Positions 26,314-35,418 of a stretch of DNA of 50,685 nucleotides are shown piece after piece (positions within the stretch are counted from its first letter, which is position 1; every line of letters begins with the position of its first letter). Both the position numbers and the translations under genes were made by a program. The stretch comes from an uncultured Agathobacter sp. GTDB taxonomy: Bacteria > Bacillota > Clostridia > Lachnospirales > Lachnospiraceae. The notes below the pieces were generated by a model, which worked only from the letters and a program-made list of their open reading frames with translations, searched no databases and was not told where the DNA came from. The DNA lies in contig CALWLL010000012.1 of assembly GCA_944381555.1 (NCBI GenBank), positions 1-50,685 of the forward strand, in the 5' to 3' direction.

Positions 26314-27614
26314 AAAGATTTCCTCTTAAACGTTGCGATAAAGAATCCGTCGCGGTAAGTATCGCCCGGAAACATCTGCTCCTTAGAAACCAGTTCAAAC
26401 TCCGGGTATTTTTCTAAAAACCATGCAACATTTCCTTCGTTTTCATTTCTATGAATGGTACAGGTACTGTATACCAATGTTCCCTGCTTTTTCACATAGG
26501 AATGTACCGTATCCAGAATCTGCCGCTGCAAATTTACAAGATCTGCCATTTTCTCTTCTGTCATCTTATAACGGATATCCGTTTTCTTTCCCATAACTCC
26601 AAGACCGGAGCATGGCAAATCACAGATAAGTATATCGGCTTTTTCTTCGGATTCTTTATCAAAAACGGTTGCATCCATTTGCACCGCTTTCATATTCGTA
26701 AGACCATGACGCTGTATATTTTCTTCTATCAAAGAAATCTTATACTCCGTCAGATCTCTTGCTTCCACCATTCCTGTACCATTTAACTTCTCAGCAAGGT
26801 GGGACGATTTTCCGCCGGGCGCTGCGCATACGTCAATGATATAATCATCTTTCTGCGGCTGCGCCGCCTCCGCCACCATCATGGAGCTGATGTCCTGCAC
26901 ATAGAATAAACCCTGTGAAAAGCTGTCTAGCGATTGCAGATAATCAAACCCTTCTATTTCAAAAGCATAATTCAGCCGCTCTAGCGGATGCACCGTAACA
27001 CCTTCCTTTTCCAGTATTCTCTGCAATTCCTCCGGTGAACATTTCGTCAGATTTGTTCGGATGGTAATTGGCTTCTCTTCTAAAAAAGCAGCGCAGATCT
27101 GCTCGGTTTTGTCTATGCCGTAATCTGCAATCCATTTTTCTGACAGCCATGCCGGAACCGAATACGTTACCTCCAGATAGAGTACCGGTTCCATCTGCTT
27201 ATTCGGATACTCCAGTTTATTAAGATCTCTTGCAATACCGCGAAGTACTCCGTTTACAAATCCCCTTAGCTGTCCAAATCCACGTTTTCTCGCCAGTTTT
27301 ACGGCTTCGTTGCATACGGCCGCATCCGGTATGGAATCCATATATTTTAGCTGGTACACACTCATCCGGAGCAGATTGCGAATCAACGGCTTCATCTTTT
27401 TTACCTTTACCTTGGAGAAGGAGTTAATGATAAAATCCATCTCCAGCATATGCTCAATAGTTCCTTCCGCCAAACGCGTCAAAAATGCCCGTTCCTGTTT
27501 TTCAAGATACTGGTATTTATTCAGAACATCTCTGATTACAAGGTGTGAGTACCGGTCTTTTTCATTCACTTCCAAAAGAATATCCAATACCAATTCCCGT
27601 ATGTTAATCGTCAT
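26310..27614 (-). CDS. rsmB: 16S rRNA m5C967 methyltransferase
   Basis: SAM-dependent methyltransferase with an N-terminal NusB-like domain (residues 1-130). The SAM-binding CAAPGGKSSHLAEKL is near 265. The catalytic Cys pair is in DLPCSGLGVMG (about 334) and VYSTCTIHRNENEGN (about 384). I chose ATG 27614, which has GGAGG upstream, though 11 nt away; the in-frame TTG at 27632 would overlap that GGAGG. About 434 residues. Confidence 0.94.
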   Translation of the reverse strand: MTINIRELVLDILLEVNEKDRYSHLVIRDVLNKYQYLEKQERAFLTRLAEGTIEHMLEMDFIINSFSKVKVKKMKPLIRNLLRMSVYQLKYMDSIPDAAVCNEAVKLARKRGFGQLRGFVNGVLRGIARDLNKLEYPNKQMEPVLYLEVTYSVPAWLSEKWIADYGIDKTEQICAAFLEEKPITIRTNLTKCSPEELQRILEKEGVTVHPLERLNYAFEIEGFDYLQSLDSFSQGLFYVQDISSMMVAEAAQPQKDDYIIDVCAAPGGKSSHLAEKLNGTGMVEARDLTEYKISLIEENIQRHGLTNMKAVQMDATVFDKESEEKADILICDLPCSGLGVMGKKTDIRYKMTEEKMADLVNLQRQILDTVHSYVKKQGTLVYSTCTIHRNENEGNVAWFLEKYPEFELVSKEQMFPGDTYRDGFFIATFKRKSL

Positions 27615-28305
27615 TTCTTCTTCTGCCTCCAAATAAGATGATTACTCGCAGAAGCTGTAAAATCGCAGATGCCGCACTTGCGACATAAGTTAATGCCGCC
27701 GCGCCTAATACTTTTCTGGTATGCGGCAGTTCCGATTCGCTCAAAATTCCCTGGCTTTCTAACAATACCAATGCTCTTTTGGATGCATTGAACTCAACCG
27801 GTAATGTAATCAACTGGAAAATAACTGCGAACGAAAACAGAACGATTCCTATGTTGATTATCATCTGGGAAGATTCTGAATTGATAAATAAACCAAGCAG
27901 AATCACAGGCCATGCCAGTGTCGAACCAATATTGGCAACCGGCACGAATGCCGTCCGAAACGTAAGCGGCGCATAACCTTTTGCGTGCTGGATGGCATGT
28001 CCGCATTCGTGTGCTGCCACACCAATGGCCGCCACTGATGTTGAATTGTATACGGTGTCTGACAGATTAAGCACTTTGGTGGACGGATTATAATGATCCG
28101 TCAAATCTCCAGCTACATGCCCTACTCTGACGTCATAAATACCCGCTGCCTGCAAAAGCCTTTGTGCAGCCTGTGCGCCTGTCATATTTGCCGCACTGCG
28201 GTATTGTGAATATTTCCGGTACGTTGACTTTACATTTGCTGATGCAATAATACAGATAAGCGCACCAATCAATACTAAAATATAAGTGGAATCCCAAAAT
28301 AACAT
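27604..28305 (-). CDS. zinc metallopeptidase, YugP family
   Basis: Membrane-bound putative zinc protease. HECGHAIQHA near residue 100 is the HExxH zinc motif. An N-terminal helix and three later hydrophobic segments (about 130-190 and 205-230) anchor it. 233 residues, normal for the group, whose target is unknown. It overlaps the start region of rsmB and lies between fmt and rsmB, a common order in Clostridia. Confidence 0.92.
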   Translation of the reverse strand: MLFWDSTYILVLIGALICIIASANVKSTYRKYSQYRSAANMTGAQAAQRLLQAAGIYDVRVGHVAGDLTDHYNPSTKVLNLSDTVYNSTSVAAIGVAAHECGHAIQHAKGYAPLTFRTAFVPVANIGSTLAWPVILLGLFINSESSQMIINIGIVLFSFAVIFQLITLPVEFNASKRALVLLESQGILSESELPHTRKVLGAAALTYVASAASAILQLLRVIILFGGRRRNDD

Positions 28306-28345
28306 ATCAATTCCTCCTTTTTGGGGTGAAATCCCCTGCGGTAAA

Positions 28346-29275
28346 CTACCGCAGGAATGTTCCTTTCTCTACATTGTAACCGCGTAGGAAGGCAGAAGTC
28401 TCCATACGCTTTTTCCCTTCAAGCTGAACCTCAAGCAGTGCCAGTACACCCTTTCCGGTCTGCACCTCTATGCTGTCCTTTGTAACATTTGTGATACATC
28501 CCGGCTGGCAGTTATTTGTGCCGGCAGCCACTTTTGCTTTCCAGATTTTAAAAGTTTTACCATCCAGAGTAGTATAAGCACTTGGCCAGGGATTTAATCC
28601 GCGAATTAAGCGCTCAACTTCAACTGCGCTTCTGCACCAGTCGATATTCCCCAGCTCTTTGCCAATCATAGAAACATGTGTAGCCTGTGTTTCATCCTGA
28701 GGCGTATAGGCCGCTGTCTTATCCTCAATATGCTGCATTGTTTCTACACACAACTGCGCGCCAAGTTCCGCCAGTTTATCAAAAAGGCTTCCGCCGGTTT
28801 CATCCTCTGCAATCGCAATCCTTCGTTCTGCAATAATGTCACCGGTATCTACGCCAACATCCATGCGCTGAATCGTAACACCCGTATACGGCTCTCCATT
28901 GATAATCGCCCACTGAATCGGCGCAGCTCCACGATATTTCGGAAGCAGTGACGCATGCACGTTAATACATCCGTACTCTGCCATATCTAAAATACTCTTT
29001 GGCAGAATCTGTCCAAACGCTGCTACGACCATAATATCCGCATCGTATCTGCGAAGATATTCCACATTTTCCTCCATACGGATTTTTACTGGCTGAAAGA
29101 CCTCAATATTATGCGCCAAGGCACATTCCTTCACTGGCGGAAACTGCAATACGCCGCTTCTGCCCTTTGGCTTATCCGGCTGGGTTACAGCCAGCACAAC
29201 CTCATGTCCGGCCTTAATAATTGCTTCTAATGTCACCACTGCAAAATCAGGGGTTCCCATAAAAATTACTCTCAT
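28346..29275 (-). CDS. fmt: methionyl-tRNA formyltransferase
   Basis: Formylates initiator Met-tRNA using 10-formyltetrahydrofolate. MGTPDFAVVTLEA is at the N-terminus and NVHASLLPKYRGAAPIQWAI, the folate-binding catalytic stretch, is near 110. A C-terminal tRNA-binding domain follows. 309 residues. It starts 2 nt after the def stop, the usual pairing with its functional partner. Confidence 0.96.
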   Translation of the reverse strand: MRVIFMGTPDFAVVTLEAIIKAGHEVVLAVTQPDKPKGRSGVLQFPPVKECALAHNIEVFQPVKIRMEENVEYLRRYDADIMVVAAFGQILPKSILDMAEYGCINVHASLLPKYRGAAPIQWAIINGEPYTGVTIQRMDVGVDTGDIIAERRIAIAEDETGGSLFDKLAELGAQLCVETMQHIEDKTAAYTPQDETQATHVSMIGKELGNIDWCRSAVEVERLIRGLNPWPSAYTTLDGKTFKIWKAKVAAGTNNCQPGCITNVTKDSIEVQTGKGVLALLEVQLEGKKRMETSAFLRGYNVEKGTFLR

Positions 29276-29277
29276 TT

Positions 29278-29754
29278 TTACTCCTCGTCCGCATCATAAT
29301 TCACATCATACAATTTGCCTTCTACTTTTTCCAAGTACATATGCCCATCCAGATGGTCTAATTCGTGACAGATAGCTCTTGCAAGAAGCTCCGTTCCTTC
29401 CACCTCACATTCATTCATTTCCTCGTCATAAAAACGGGCGATTACATGATTTGGACGTGTTACCTGTCCGGCCTTTCCCGGAACACTAAGGCAGCCTTCC
29501 GAACCTGTCTGCTCTCCTTCTGCCAGAATGATGGTTGGATTAATCATAACAATCGGACCCTCTCCAACATCAATCACGACAAGACGTTTTAAAATACCAA
29601 CCTGAGGCGCTGCAAGTCCTACCCCATTGGCTTCGTACATGGTTTCAATCATATCATTGATTAAATCAATAATTCTAGGAGTAACCTCCGTAATTGGTCT
29701 ACATTTTTTTTCAAGTACCGGGTCTCCCTGTAAACGAATTTCTCTTAATGCCAT
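29278..29754 (-). CDS. def: peptide deformylase
   Basis: Removes the N-formyl group from nascent proteins. All three motifs are present: GVGLAAPQVG near 44, EGCLS near 87 and the metal-binding ICHELDHLDG near 128. The start at 29754 (MALREIRLQG) follows GGAGAATAAA and fits the family. The upstream in-frame extension of 17 codons from a TTG is part of a repeated RNA-like element, not of the protein. 158 residues. Confidence 0.95.
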   Translation of the reverse strand: MALREIRLQGDPVLEKKCRPITEVTPRIIDLINDMIETMYEANGVGLAAPQVGILKRLVVIDVGEGPIVMINPTIILAEGEQTGSEGCLSVPGKAGQVTRPNHVIARFYDEEMNECEVEGTELLARAICHELDHLDGHMYLEKVEGKLYDVNYDADEE

Positions 29755-29760
29755 TTTATT

Positions 29761-29851
29761 CTCCATTTCTGCGCCGCTTTTTACGCATATGTAGTTTTGA
29801 GTCAAGCAGCGCTAAGACTCAAAGTGCTGTGTGAAAAGTTCATTTTTACAC
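29761..29851 (-). repeat. structured repeat element, copy A (before def)
   Basis: A 91-nt sequence lying between priA and def, read on the minus strand. It can form three hairpins: 29829-29851 (GTGT/ACAC with an AAAA/TTTT inner stem), 29796-29823 (TTTGAGTC/GACTCAAA, 8 bp) and 29770-29787 (TGCG/CGCA). The minus-strand 3' end contains the GGAG that serves as the def ribosome binding site. A second copy sits at 41487-41579. Confidence 0.7.
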
Positions 29852-29862
29852 TATTTTCCTCC

Positions 29863-32127
29863 TTAAAAACTGCTCATAGGATTAAAGTCAAACTGCACAG
29901 ATATATTTTGAAAATCCTTGTTATCCTGTACGTAATATTCCATCCGTTCTTTTAGCAGAACAAGCTTCTGATATTCTTTTGTTTTTATATAAATTACCTT
30001 ACGGTAAATATCATTTACTTTTGCAACCGATGCATCTGCCGGACCGATCATCTGAATTTTCTCATCTTTTAGCAGTTCTTCATTATCCATGTGATATTTT
30101 AACCGCTTTACCATTTTTGCAGCCGCAGAAATAAGCTTTTGTTCCTGCTCAGATGCGCACATAATTACCAGAAGATTCCAAACCGGCGGATAGGACATCA
30201 TCCTGCGGTATGTAATTTCCTGTTCATAAAAATCCTCATAATTCTGTTCCTTAGATGTCAGAACCGCATAATGCTTTGGACTATATGTCTGGATAATCAC
30301 ATCTCCCGGCTCCTGCCCTCTTCCTGCTCTTCCTGCCGCCTGTGTCAGAAGCTGGAAGGTTCTCTCAGCCGCATGAAAATCACTCACATGAAGGGACATA
30401 TCTGCCGCCAGCACCCCCACCAGCGTTACATTCGGAAAATCATGTCCTTTTACAATCATCTGCGTTCCAACTAAAATATCTGCTTCCTGATTGGCAAATG
30501 CCTGTAAAATCTGTTCATAACTATCCTTCGTTCTGGTTGTATCAAAATCCATGCGAAGCACTCTGGCCTGCGGAAACCGCGCTTTAACAAGCATTTCTAT
30601 TTTCTGTGTTCCTGCCTTAAAACCACTGATATATTTCGAGCCGCAGGATGGACAAATCTTTGGCGCCGGTTCCTCGTAACCACAATAGTGGCACACCATT
30701 CTGCTCCCCTCCGTCCCGCCTGATGCATTATGCTGGCTTAACGACACATCACAGTGCGGACATTTTACAACATATCCGCAGGAACGGCAGGATACAAAGC
30801 CGGCCATTCCGCGACGGTTTAAAAACAACATAATCTGCTGCTTTTTCGCCAATCGTTCTTCCATCAATATCTGTAACTTCTCACTGAGAATCGAGCGGTT
30901 TCCCTTCTTTAATTCCTCGCGAAGGTCAATCACCTCACAGGCTGGAAGCGGCTTCTTTTGTACGCGCTCCGTCAGTTCCAACAGTTCATACCGTCCCTCC
31001 TTCGCATGATAGTAACTATCCACAGAAGGAGTTGCAGAGCCAAGCACCACGCTTGCCCCATTCATGTGCGCTCGTTCTATCGCAGTTTCGCGTGCGTGAT
31101 ATCTTGGGACGGTCTCACTCTTATAAGAGGCTTCATGCTCCTCATCTATAATGATCAGGCCCAGTCTGGAAAACGGAGCAAATAACGCGGAACGCGGCCC
31201 AATCATAATATCAATATCCCCATTTTTGGCGCGCAGATACTGGTCGTACCGTTCTCCCTGCGACAATCTGGAATTCATGATAGACACTTTATCCCCAAAA
31301 CGATTGTAAAAACGCATTACCGTCTGGTAAGTAAGTGCAATTTCGGGAATTAAGACGATTGCCTGTTTCCCTCTCTCTATCGTATGCGCAATCAGCTCCA
31401 TATAAACTTCTGTTTTACCGCTTCCGGTAACGCCTTTTAGCAGGTATGTCTTTGCCACACCGGCATCAAGGTCTTTTATGATATGGTCTGCCACAGCCTG
31501 CTGCCTGTCATTTAAAGTAAGGTGATAGCCCTTACTCTTTAAATGGTTTACAGGATTTCGATATTCCTCAAAGACCTTAACTTCCACAATATTCTGCATT
31601 TGCAGACTTTTTACGGTAGCAGCAGGAATATGCAGCCGCTGCATAACCACAGCGTAATCCAGTTCTCCCTCGGCAATCAGTTCCCGAAGCAGTCTGGCTT
31701 TTGCAGTAAAATGTCTGGCCTCAAAAAGAGCCAGCATTCGCAGGGCCTCTTCGTTGCAAAGAAGAAGTTTCAATGTCTTACGCTCTATTGCCCTCGTCTT
31801 CTGCTTAATTGGAATCACGGTTTTTAATGCCTGATTCATGGTTCCGCCATAGTTTTTACGCATCCACGCTGCTAAAGCAATAAGCTGGGACTCAATGGGA
31901 ATGCTTCCCTTTTTCACTCCTGTAATCGGCTTTAGCCTGCTTACATCAAATTCCGGCTCGTCCGTAAGCTCCACAACATAGCCCGTAATGGAACGGTTTC
32001 CAAAGGGAATCTCTGCGAGTACACCGACGCTTACTTCTTTCTGCAAATTATCCGGAATCAGATACTGAAAGGTTTTATCCAGTTTTTCATGAGAAATATC
32101 AACAATGATATTTGCATATCTGGCCAC
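29863..32127 (-). CDS. priA: primosomal replication restart helicase
   Basis: 3'-5' DNA helicase that reloads the replisome at stalled forks. An N-terminal DNA-binding domain (1-105) starts ARYANIIVDI; GVTGSGKTEVY is Walker A near 232 and DEEHEASYK the Walker B near 327. Cys clusters (CRSCGYVVKCPHC, MVCHYCGYEE, KICPSCGS) at 440-490 bind two zincs. C-terminal motifs include TQAAGRAGRG. The start is GTG at 32127 with GAGGTG before it. 754 residues, complete; first gene of the minus-strand operon down to thiN. Confidence 0.96.
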   Translation of the reverse strand: MARYANIIVDISHEKLDKTFQYLIPDNLQKEVSVGVLAEIPFGNRSITGYVVELTDEPEFDVSRLKPITGVKKGSIPIESQLIALAAWMRKNYGGTMNQALKTVIPIKQKTRAIERKTLKLLLCNEEALRMLALFEARHFTAKARLLRELIAEGELDYAVVMQRLHIPAATVKSLQMQNIVEVKVFEEYRNPVNHLKSKGYHLTLNDRQQAVADHIIKDLDAGVAKTYLLKGVTGSGKTEVYMELIAHTIERGKQAIVLIPEIALTYQTVMRFYNRFGDKVSIMNSRLSQGERYDQYLRAKNGDIDIMIGPRSALFAPFSRLGLIIIDEEHEASYKSETVPRYHARETAIERAHMNGASVVLGSATPSVDSYYHAKEGRYELLELTERVQKKPLPACEVIDLREELKKGNRSILSEKLQILMEERLAKKQQIMLFLNRRGMAGFVSCRSCGYVVKCPHCDVSLSQHNASGGTEGSRMVCHYCGYEEPAPKICPSCGSKYISGFKAGTQKIEMLVKARFPQARVLRMDFDTTRTKDSYEQILQAFANQEADILVGTQMIVKGHDFPNVTLVGVLAADMSLHVSDFHAAERTFQLLTQAAGRAGRGQEPGDVIIQTYSPKHYAVLTSKEQNYEDFYEQEITYRRMMSYPPVWNLLVIMCASEQEQKLISAAAKMVKRLKYHMDNEELLKDEKIQMIGPADASVAKVNDIYRKVIYIKTKEYQKLVLLKERMEYYVQDNKDFQNISVQFDFNPMSSF

Positions 32128-32167
32128 TATTTCACCTCATATTTTTCATATGTGCATACTTGTCAAT

Positions 32168-32196
32168 ATTATATGACAAAATAAGGAATATTACAA
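32168..32196 (-). promoter_or_regulatory. predicted priA operon promoter
   Basis: Minus-strand -35 TTGTAA (32191-32196) and -10 TATAAT (32168-32173) with 17-bp spacing, about 40 nt ahead of the priA start. A TTGTCA/TGACAA inverted repeat overlaps it. It would drive the eleven-gene run to thiN. Confidence 0.6.
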
Positions 32197-32219
32197 ATAA
32201 ATTATGTTTGGAGAGAATT

Positions 32220-32633
32220 ATGCGTGGAAAAAACTTCATTATGTGCGGATTAGCGGGTTGGTGTATTGAGGTTGCCTTTACCTCTTTTAATGCTGCCCGG
32301 AAAAAAGACAAAAAACTCATGGGACAAACCTCTGCATGGATGTTTCCTATCTATGGCATGGCGGCAGGAATTGAACTGGTGTATCCGAAAATCAAGCATT
32401 GGCATCCCCTTCACAGAGGCCTTCTGTACGGCTGTTCTATCATGACAGGAGAATATGTAAGCGGAAGCATTTTAAAAAAGCTTGGCGTATGCCCTTGGAA
32501 TTATGATGGATGCAGGTTTTCCGTCAAAGGAATTATAAGAATGGATTTCTTTCCGCTATGGGCTGCTGCCGGACTTCTCTTTGAATGGCTGCTGCTTCAC
32601 AGTAATGAGCATGAAAACACTCTGAAATCTTGA
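32220..32633 (+). CDS. small membrane protein, putative ABC-transporter-permease-like (CmpB family)
   Basis: A 137-residue protein with about four hydrophobic segments (GLAGWCIEVAFTS, SAWMFPIYGMAAG, RGLLYGCSIMTGEYVSG, FFPLWAAAGLLFEWLL). CPWNYDGCRFSVKGIIR is a stretch typical of the PF06541-type proteins. Function is not established. The ATG at 32220 follows GGAGAG; an earlier in-frame start at 32112 lies inside priA and is rejected. It is divergent from priA. Confidence 0.8.
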   Translation: MRGKNFIMCGLAGWCIEVAFTSFNAARKKDKKLMGQTSAWMFPIYGMAAGIELVYPKIKHWHPLHRGLLYGCSIMTGEYVSGSILKKLGVCPWNYDGCRFSVKGIIRMDFFPLWAAAGLLFEWLLLHSNEHENTLKS

Positions 32634-32706
32634 CTTTCTTTTAGAAAGATTGCATACTTTTCTTAGGGTTTTATGAAAATATACAAAGGTTAAATATGGG
32701 GATTTT

Positions 32707-34902
32707 ATGAAAACTATAAAGAGAAAATATATCAAAAAAATGAGCGGATATTTATTTCAGGCATCCATGCTTTCTTTTTTCTATATTGTATTGGAGCTTT
32801 TGTTTCACTTTATGCAGGGCTTTGAATTCTCATTGCGGTTGATTTATCCTGTGGTATTCTGCCTTCCATTAGGGTTTTTACTGACTGCATTTTTCTCATG
32901 GTTCCCACGAAAGGCAAATATTTTTCTTAGCATCTGTGCTATGGCAGTTCCTGCCCTCTGGGCATGTGTGCAGATTTGTTATTCCCATGTGTTTCAGACA
33001 TATATGGAAATCAACAAAATCTTTATGGGCGGTGATGTTGCTGAAAACTTCGGAGCTGAAATGGCAGATGCAGTCATAAGCTGTATTCCCGGTATATTTC
33101 TTTTTGCTGCCTTGACTGTAATTTTTTCATTAGAAACCGCTTTTAAAATCAAACCAAAGAAAAAACCTGTTTCCATCTGCATTGGCGGTATTGCGTTTGC
33201 GGTTATCCTGCATTTTGGATGCTTCGGTCTCTTACATCTTGAAGGAGACGGCGCATATACCCCAATTGCCATGTATAAGCAAAATCCCGGCATTCTGGAC
33301 AACAATATGCAAAACTTTGGCCTGCTTACGGCATTCCGTCTGGATTTATCCCAAATGTTGTTTGCAAGGGGCGATAAGGAGATAGAAAATGCGTTCAAGG
33401 ATGATGATATGTCCGTTTTATTAGGACCGGACACCGAAAAGAATACCATTTCTTCGAACCAGGACAGCTCAACTGAAGAAACAACTGAAAATAGCACAGA
33501 AACTGGTACGGAAAATACCCAACCATCCGTACCGGGAAAAACAAAAAATATTTTAGATATTGATTTTGATGCGTTACTGACCAGTGAAACCGATCCTGCA
33601 ATCACCGCCGTACATCAGTATGTACAATCCCAGCCGGGTTCAAATGCAAATGCATACACGGGATATTTTGAAGGATATAACCTCATTATGATTTGTGCGG
33701 AAAGCTTTACCTCTTATATGATTGACGAAGAACTGACTCCAACTTTGTACAAAATGTCCAACAACGGATTTGTATTTCCAAACTTTTACGGAACCTTCAA
33801 ATCCGTTACTACCAATGGCGAATACGCCTTCTGCACCGGACTTATGCCAAATACGGTTGGAAAAAGCACAGAACTAAAAACCAACTCTACCTTTCTGGCA
33901 TCTTCGGATAAATATCTCCCATACTGTATGGGCAGAGTTTTTCAGAATATGGACGCAAGAACCTATGCCTATCATAGCAACGATGGGGATTATTATAAAC
34001 GTGAAAAAACCCATTTAAACATGGGATATGATGTACTTCGTTTCTTAGACGGCTCTTATATAGATGGTGTTTTTGATTCAAACGCCAAACTAAAGTACAC
34101 CACCAAACGGCCAAATTCCGATGAAGAGACCATCTTACAGACCATGCCGGATTATCTGAATGAAAAAGATGAAAATGGAAATGTAAAGCAGTTTCATGCA
34201 TACTATATGACCTACAGCGGACATCATCCATATTATGATGTAACGGAAACAGACAAGACCAGAAACCCTATGGTATTTCAAAACCGTGAGATTGTCGATA
34301 CGCTTCCTGTAAGCAGCCATGTAAAAGCCTATATCGCAGCAAATCTTGAGTTGGAGAATATGCTTACCCAGCTCTTAAAGTGCTTAGAAGACGCCGGCTG
34401 TCTGGAAAATACCGTAATCGTTTTAACCAATGACCATTATCCATACGGCTTAACGGATAAGGAATTTAAAGAGCTTGCTTCCTTTACCGGGAAAACAATC
34501 GAACCTACCTATGGCATCTACAAAAACGCCTTCATCTGCTACAATGCAGGCATGGACGAAAAGGTCGTAGTAGATACGCCATGCTGTACCGTAGATATTA
34601 TTCCTACGCTCCTTAATCTCTTCGGTGTTGATTACGACTCCAGACTTCTGGCGGGAACGGATATCTTAGATACGGATTCTTTCCATGTTGCAATGTTATA
34701 TAACCAAAGTTTTATCACGGATAAAATCAAATATAACACCTCTAACGGAAAGGTTACATATCTGGCAGATAAAGATACGGTATCTCAGGAGTACATTGAT
34801 GCATGTGTCAATTATGTGCAGAATAAATTTGAGATTTCCCTGCAGATTATCAACAACGACTACTATAAGATTATTTATGATACGTTAAATCAAACTGAAT
34901 AA
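32707..34902 (+). CDS. LTA synthase family sulfatase-fold protein
   Basis: Likely transfers glycerol phosphate or phosphoethanolamine to a surface polymer. Five hydrophobic helices fill the first 190 residues. A Ser/Thr/Glu-rich linker (about 235-280) leads to an extracellular sulfatase domain: LIMICAESFTSYM near 325-337 (metal Glu), GTFKSVTTNGEYAF with the presumed nucleophile Thr near 367, and VIVLTNDHYPYG near 577. 731 residues. The catalytic order matches LtaS, but the exact polymer cannot be told from sequence, so I give no symbol. It is convergent with pyrI across a bidirectional terminator. Confidence 0.87.
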   Translation: MKTIKRKYIKKMSGYLFQASMLSFFYIVLELLFHFMQGFEFSLRLIYPVVFCLPLGFLLTAFFSWFPRKANIFLSICAMAVPALWACVQICYSHVFQTYMEINKIFMGGDVAENFGAEMADAVISCIPGIFLFAALTVIFSLETAFKIKPKKKPVSICIGGIAFAVILHFGCFGLLHLEGDGAYTPIAMYKQNPGILDNNMQNFGLLTAFRLDLSQMLFARGDKEIENAFKDDDMSVLLGPDTEKNTISSNQDSSTEETTENSTETGTENTQPSVPGKTKNILDIDFDALLTSETDPAITAVHQYVQSQPGSNANAYTGYFEGYNLIMICAESFTSYMIDEELTPTLYKMSNNGFVFPNFYGTFKSVTTNGEYAFCTGLMPNTVGKSTELKTNSTFLASSDKYLPYCMGRVFQNMDARTYAYHSNDGDYYKREKTHLNMGYDVLRFLDGSYIDGVFDSNAKLKYTTKRPNSDEETILQTMPDYLNEKDENGNVKQFHAYYMTYSGHHPYYDVTETDKTRNPMVFQNREIVDTLPVSSHVKAYIAANLELENMLTQLLKCLEDAGCLENTVIVLTNDHYPYGLTDKEFKELASFTGKTIEPTYGIYKNAFICYNAGMDEKVVVDTPCCTVDIIPTLLNLFGVDYDSRLLAGTDILDTDSFHVAMLYNQSFITDKIKYNTSNGKVTYLADKDTVSQEYIDACVNYVQNKFEISLQIINNDYYKIIYDTLNQTE

Positions 34903-34922
34903 GATTCATCACTGATAAATCG

Positions 34923-34953
34923 AAAAGGAATAAGACACAGCTTATTCCTTTTT
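34923..34953. terminator. bidirectional terminator between the sulfatase gene and pyrI
   Basis: AAAAGGAATAAG (34923-34934) and CTTATTCCTTTTT form a perfect 12-bp stem with a 6-nt loop. T-runs on both strands make it work for both convergent genes. Confidence 0.9.
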
Positions 34954-34962
34954 AAACCTGTA

Positions 34963-35406
34963 TTATTTTTGGCGTCTTGCAGGGTTTATATACTTTTCTT
35001 CACAGTATTTGCAGCGGTACACCTCTTTTAAAGGGTCCGTAAGAAGGAATATCTGATCCAGCTCCTGCTCAACAGAGGTAATGCATCTTGGATTTTTGCA
35101 CTTGATGACATTCTTTACCTCTTTGGGCAGCGTCAATGCTCTTTTCTCCACAATCCGGTCCCCTTTTACCACATTCACAGTAATGTTATGGTCTATGAAA
35201 CCTAAAATATCAAGGTCAAGTGCTTCAATTGGACACTCCACTTTGATAATGTCCTTCTTGCCCATTTTATTGCTTCTTGCATTTTTAATAATCGCAACCG
35301 TACAATCTAACTTGTCTAATTTCAAGTCATGGTAAATCTGAAAGCTCATTCCTGCCTGAATGTGGTCTAATACAAAGCCTTCATGTATTCCGCTTATATT
35401 TAACAT
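34963..35406 (-). CDS. pyrI: aspartate carbamoyltransferase regulatory subunit
   Basis: Binds nucleotides and, with PyrB, forms the allosteric enzyme of the pyrimidine pathway. The C-terminal zinc site has two Cys pairs: CKNPRC (about 103-108) and CKYC (about 135-138). 147 residues, normal. It follows pyrB with a 12-nt gap. Confidence 0.95.
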   Translation of the reverse strand: MLNISGIHEGFVLDHIQAGMSFQIYHDLKLDKLDCTVAIIKNARSNKMGKKDIIKVECPIEALDLDILGFIDHNITVNVVKGDRIVEKRALTLPKEVKNVIKCKNPRCITSVEQELDQIFLLTDPLKEVYRCKYCEEKYINPARRQK

Positions 35407-35418
35407 ATGACTACCCCC

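Noticed and set aside
20055-32127. The priA to thiN gene run as a new system
   Set aside because: This order of translation, rRNA modification, kinase/phosphatase and GTPase genes is conserved in Bacillota and is ordinary.
32994-33605. 203-residue minus-strand reading frame
   Set aside because: Antisense shadow of the LTA-synthase-like gene, with composition mirroring its codons.
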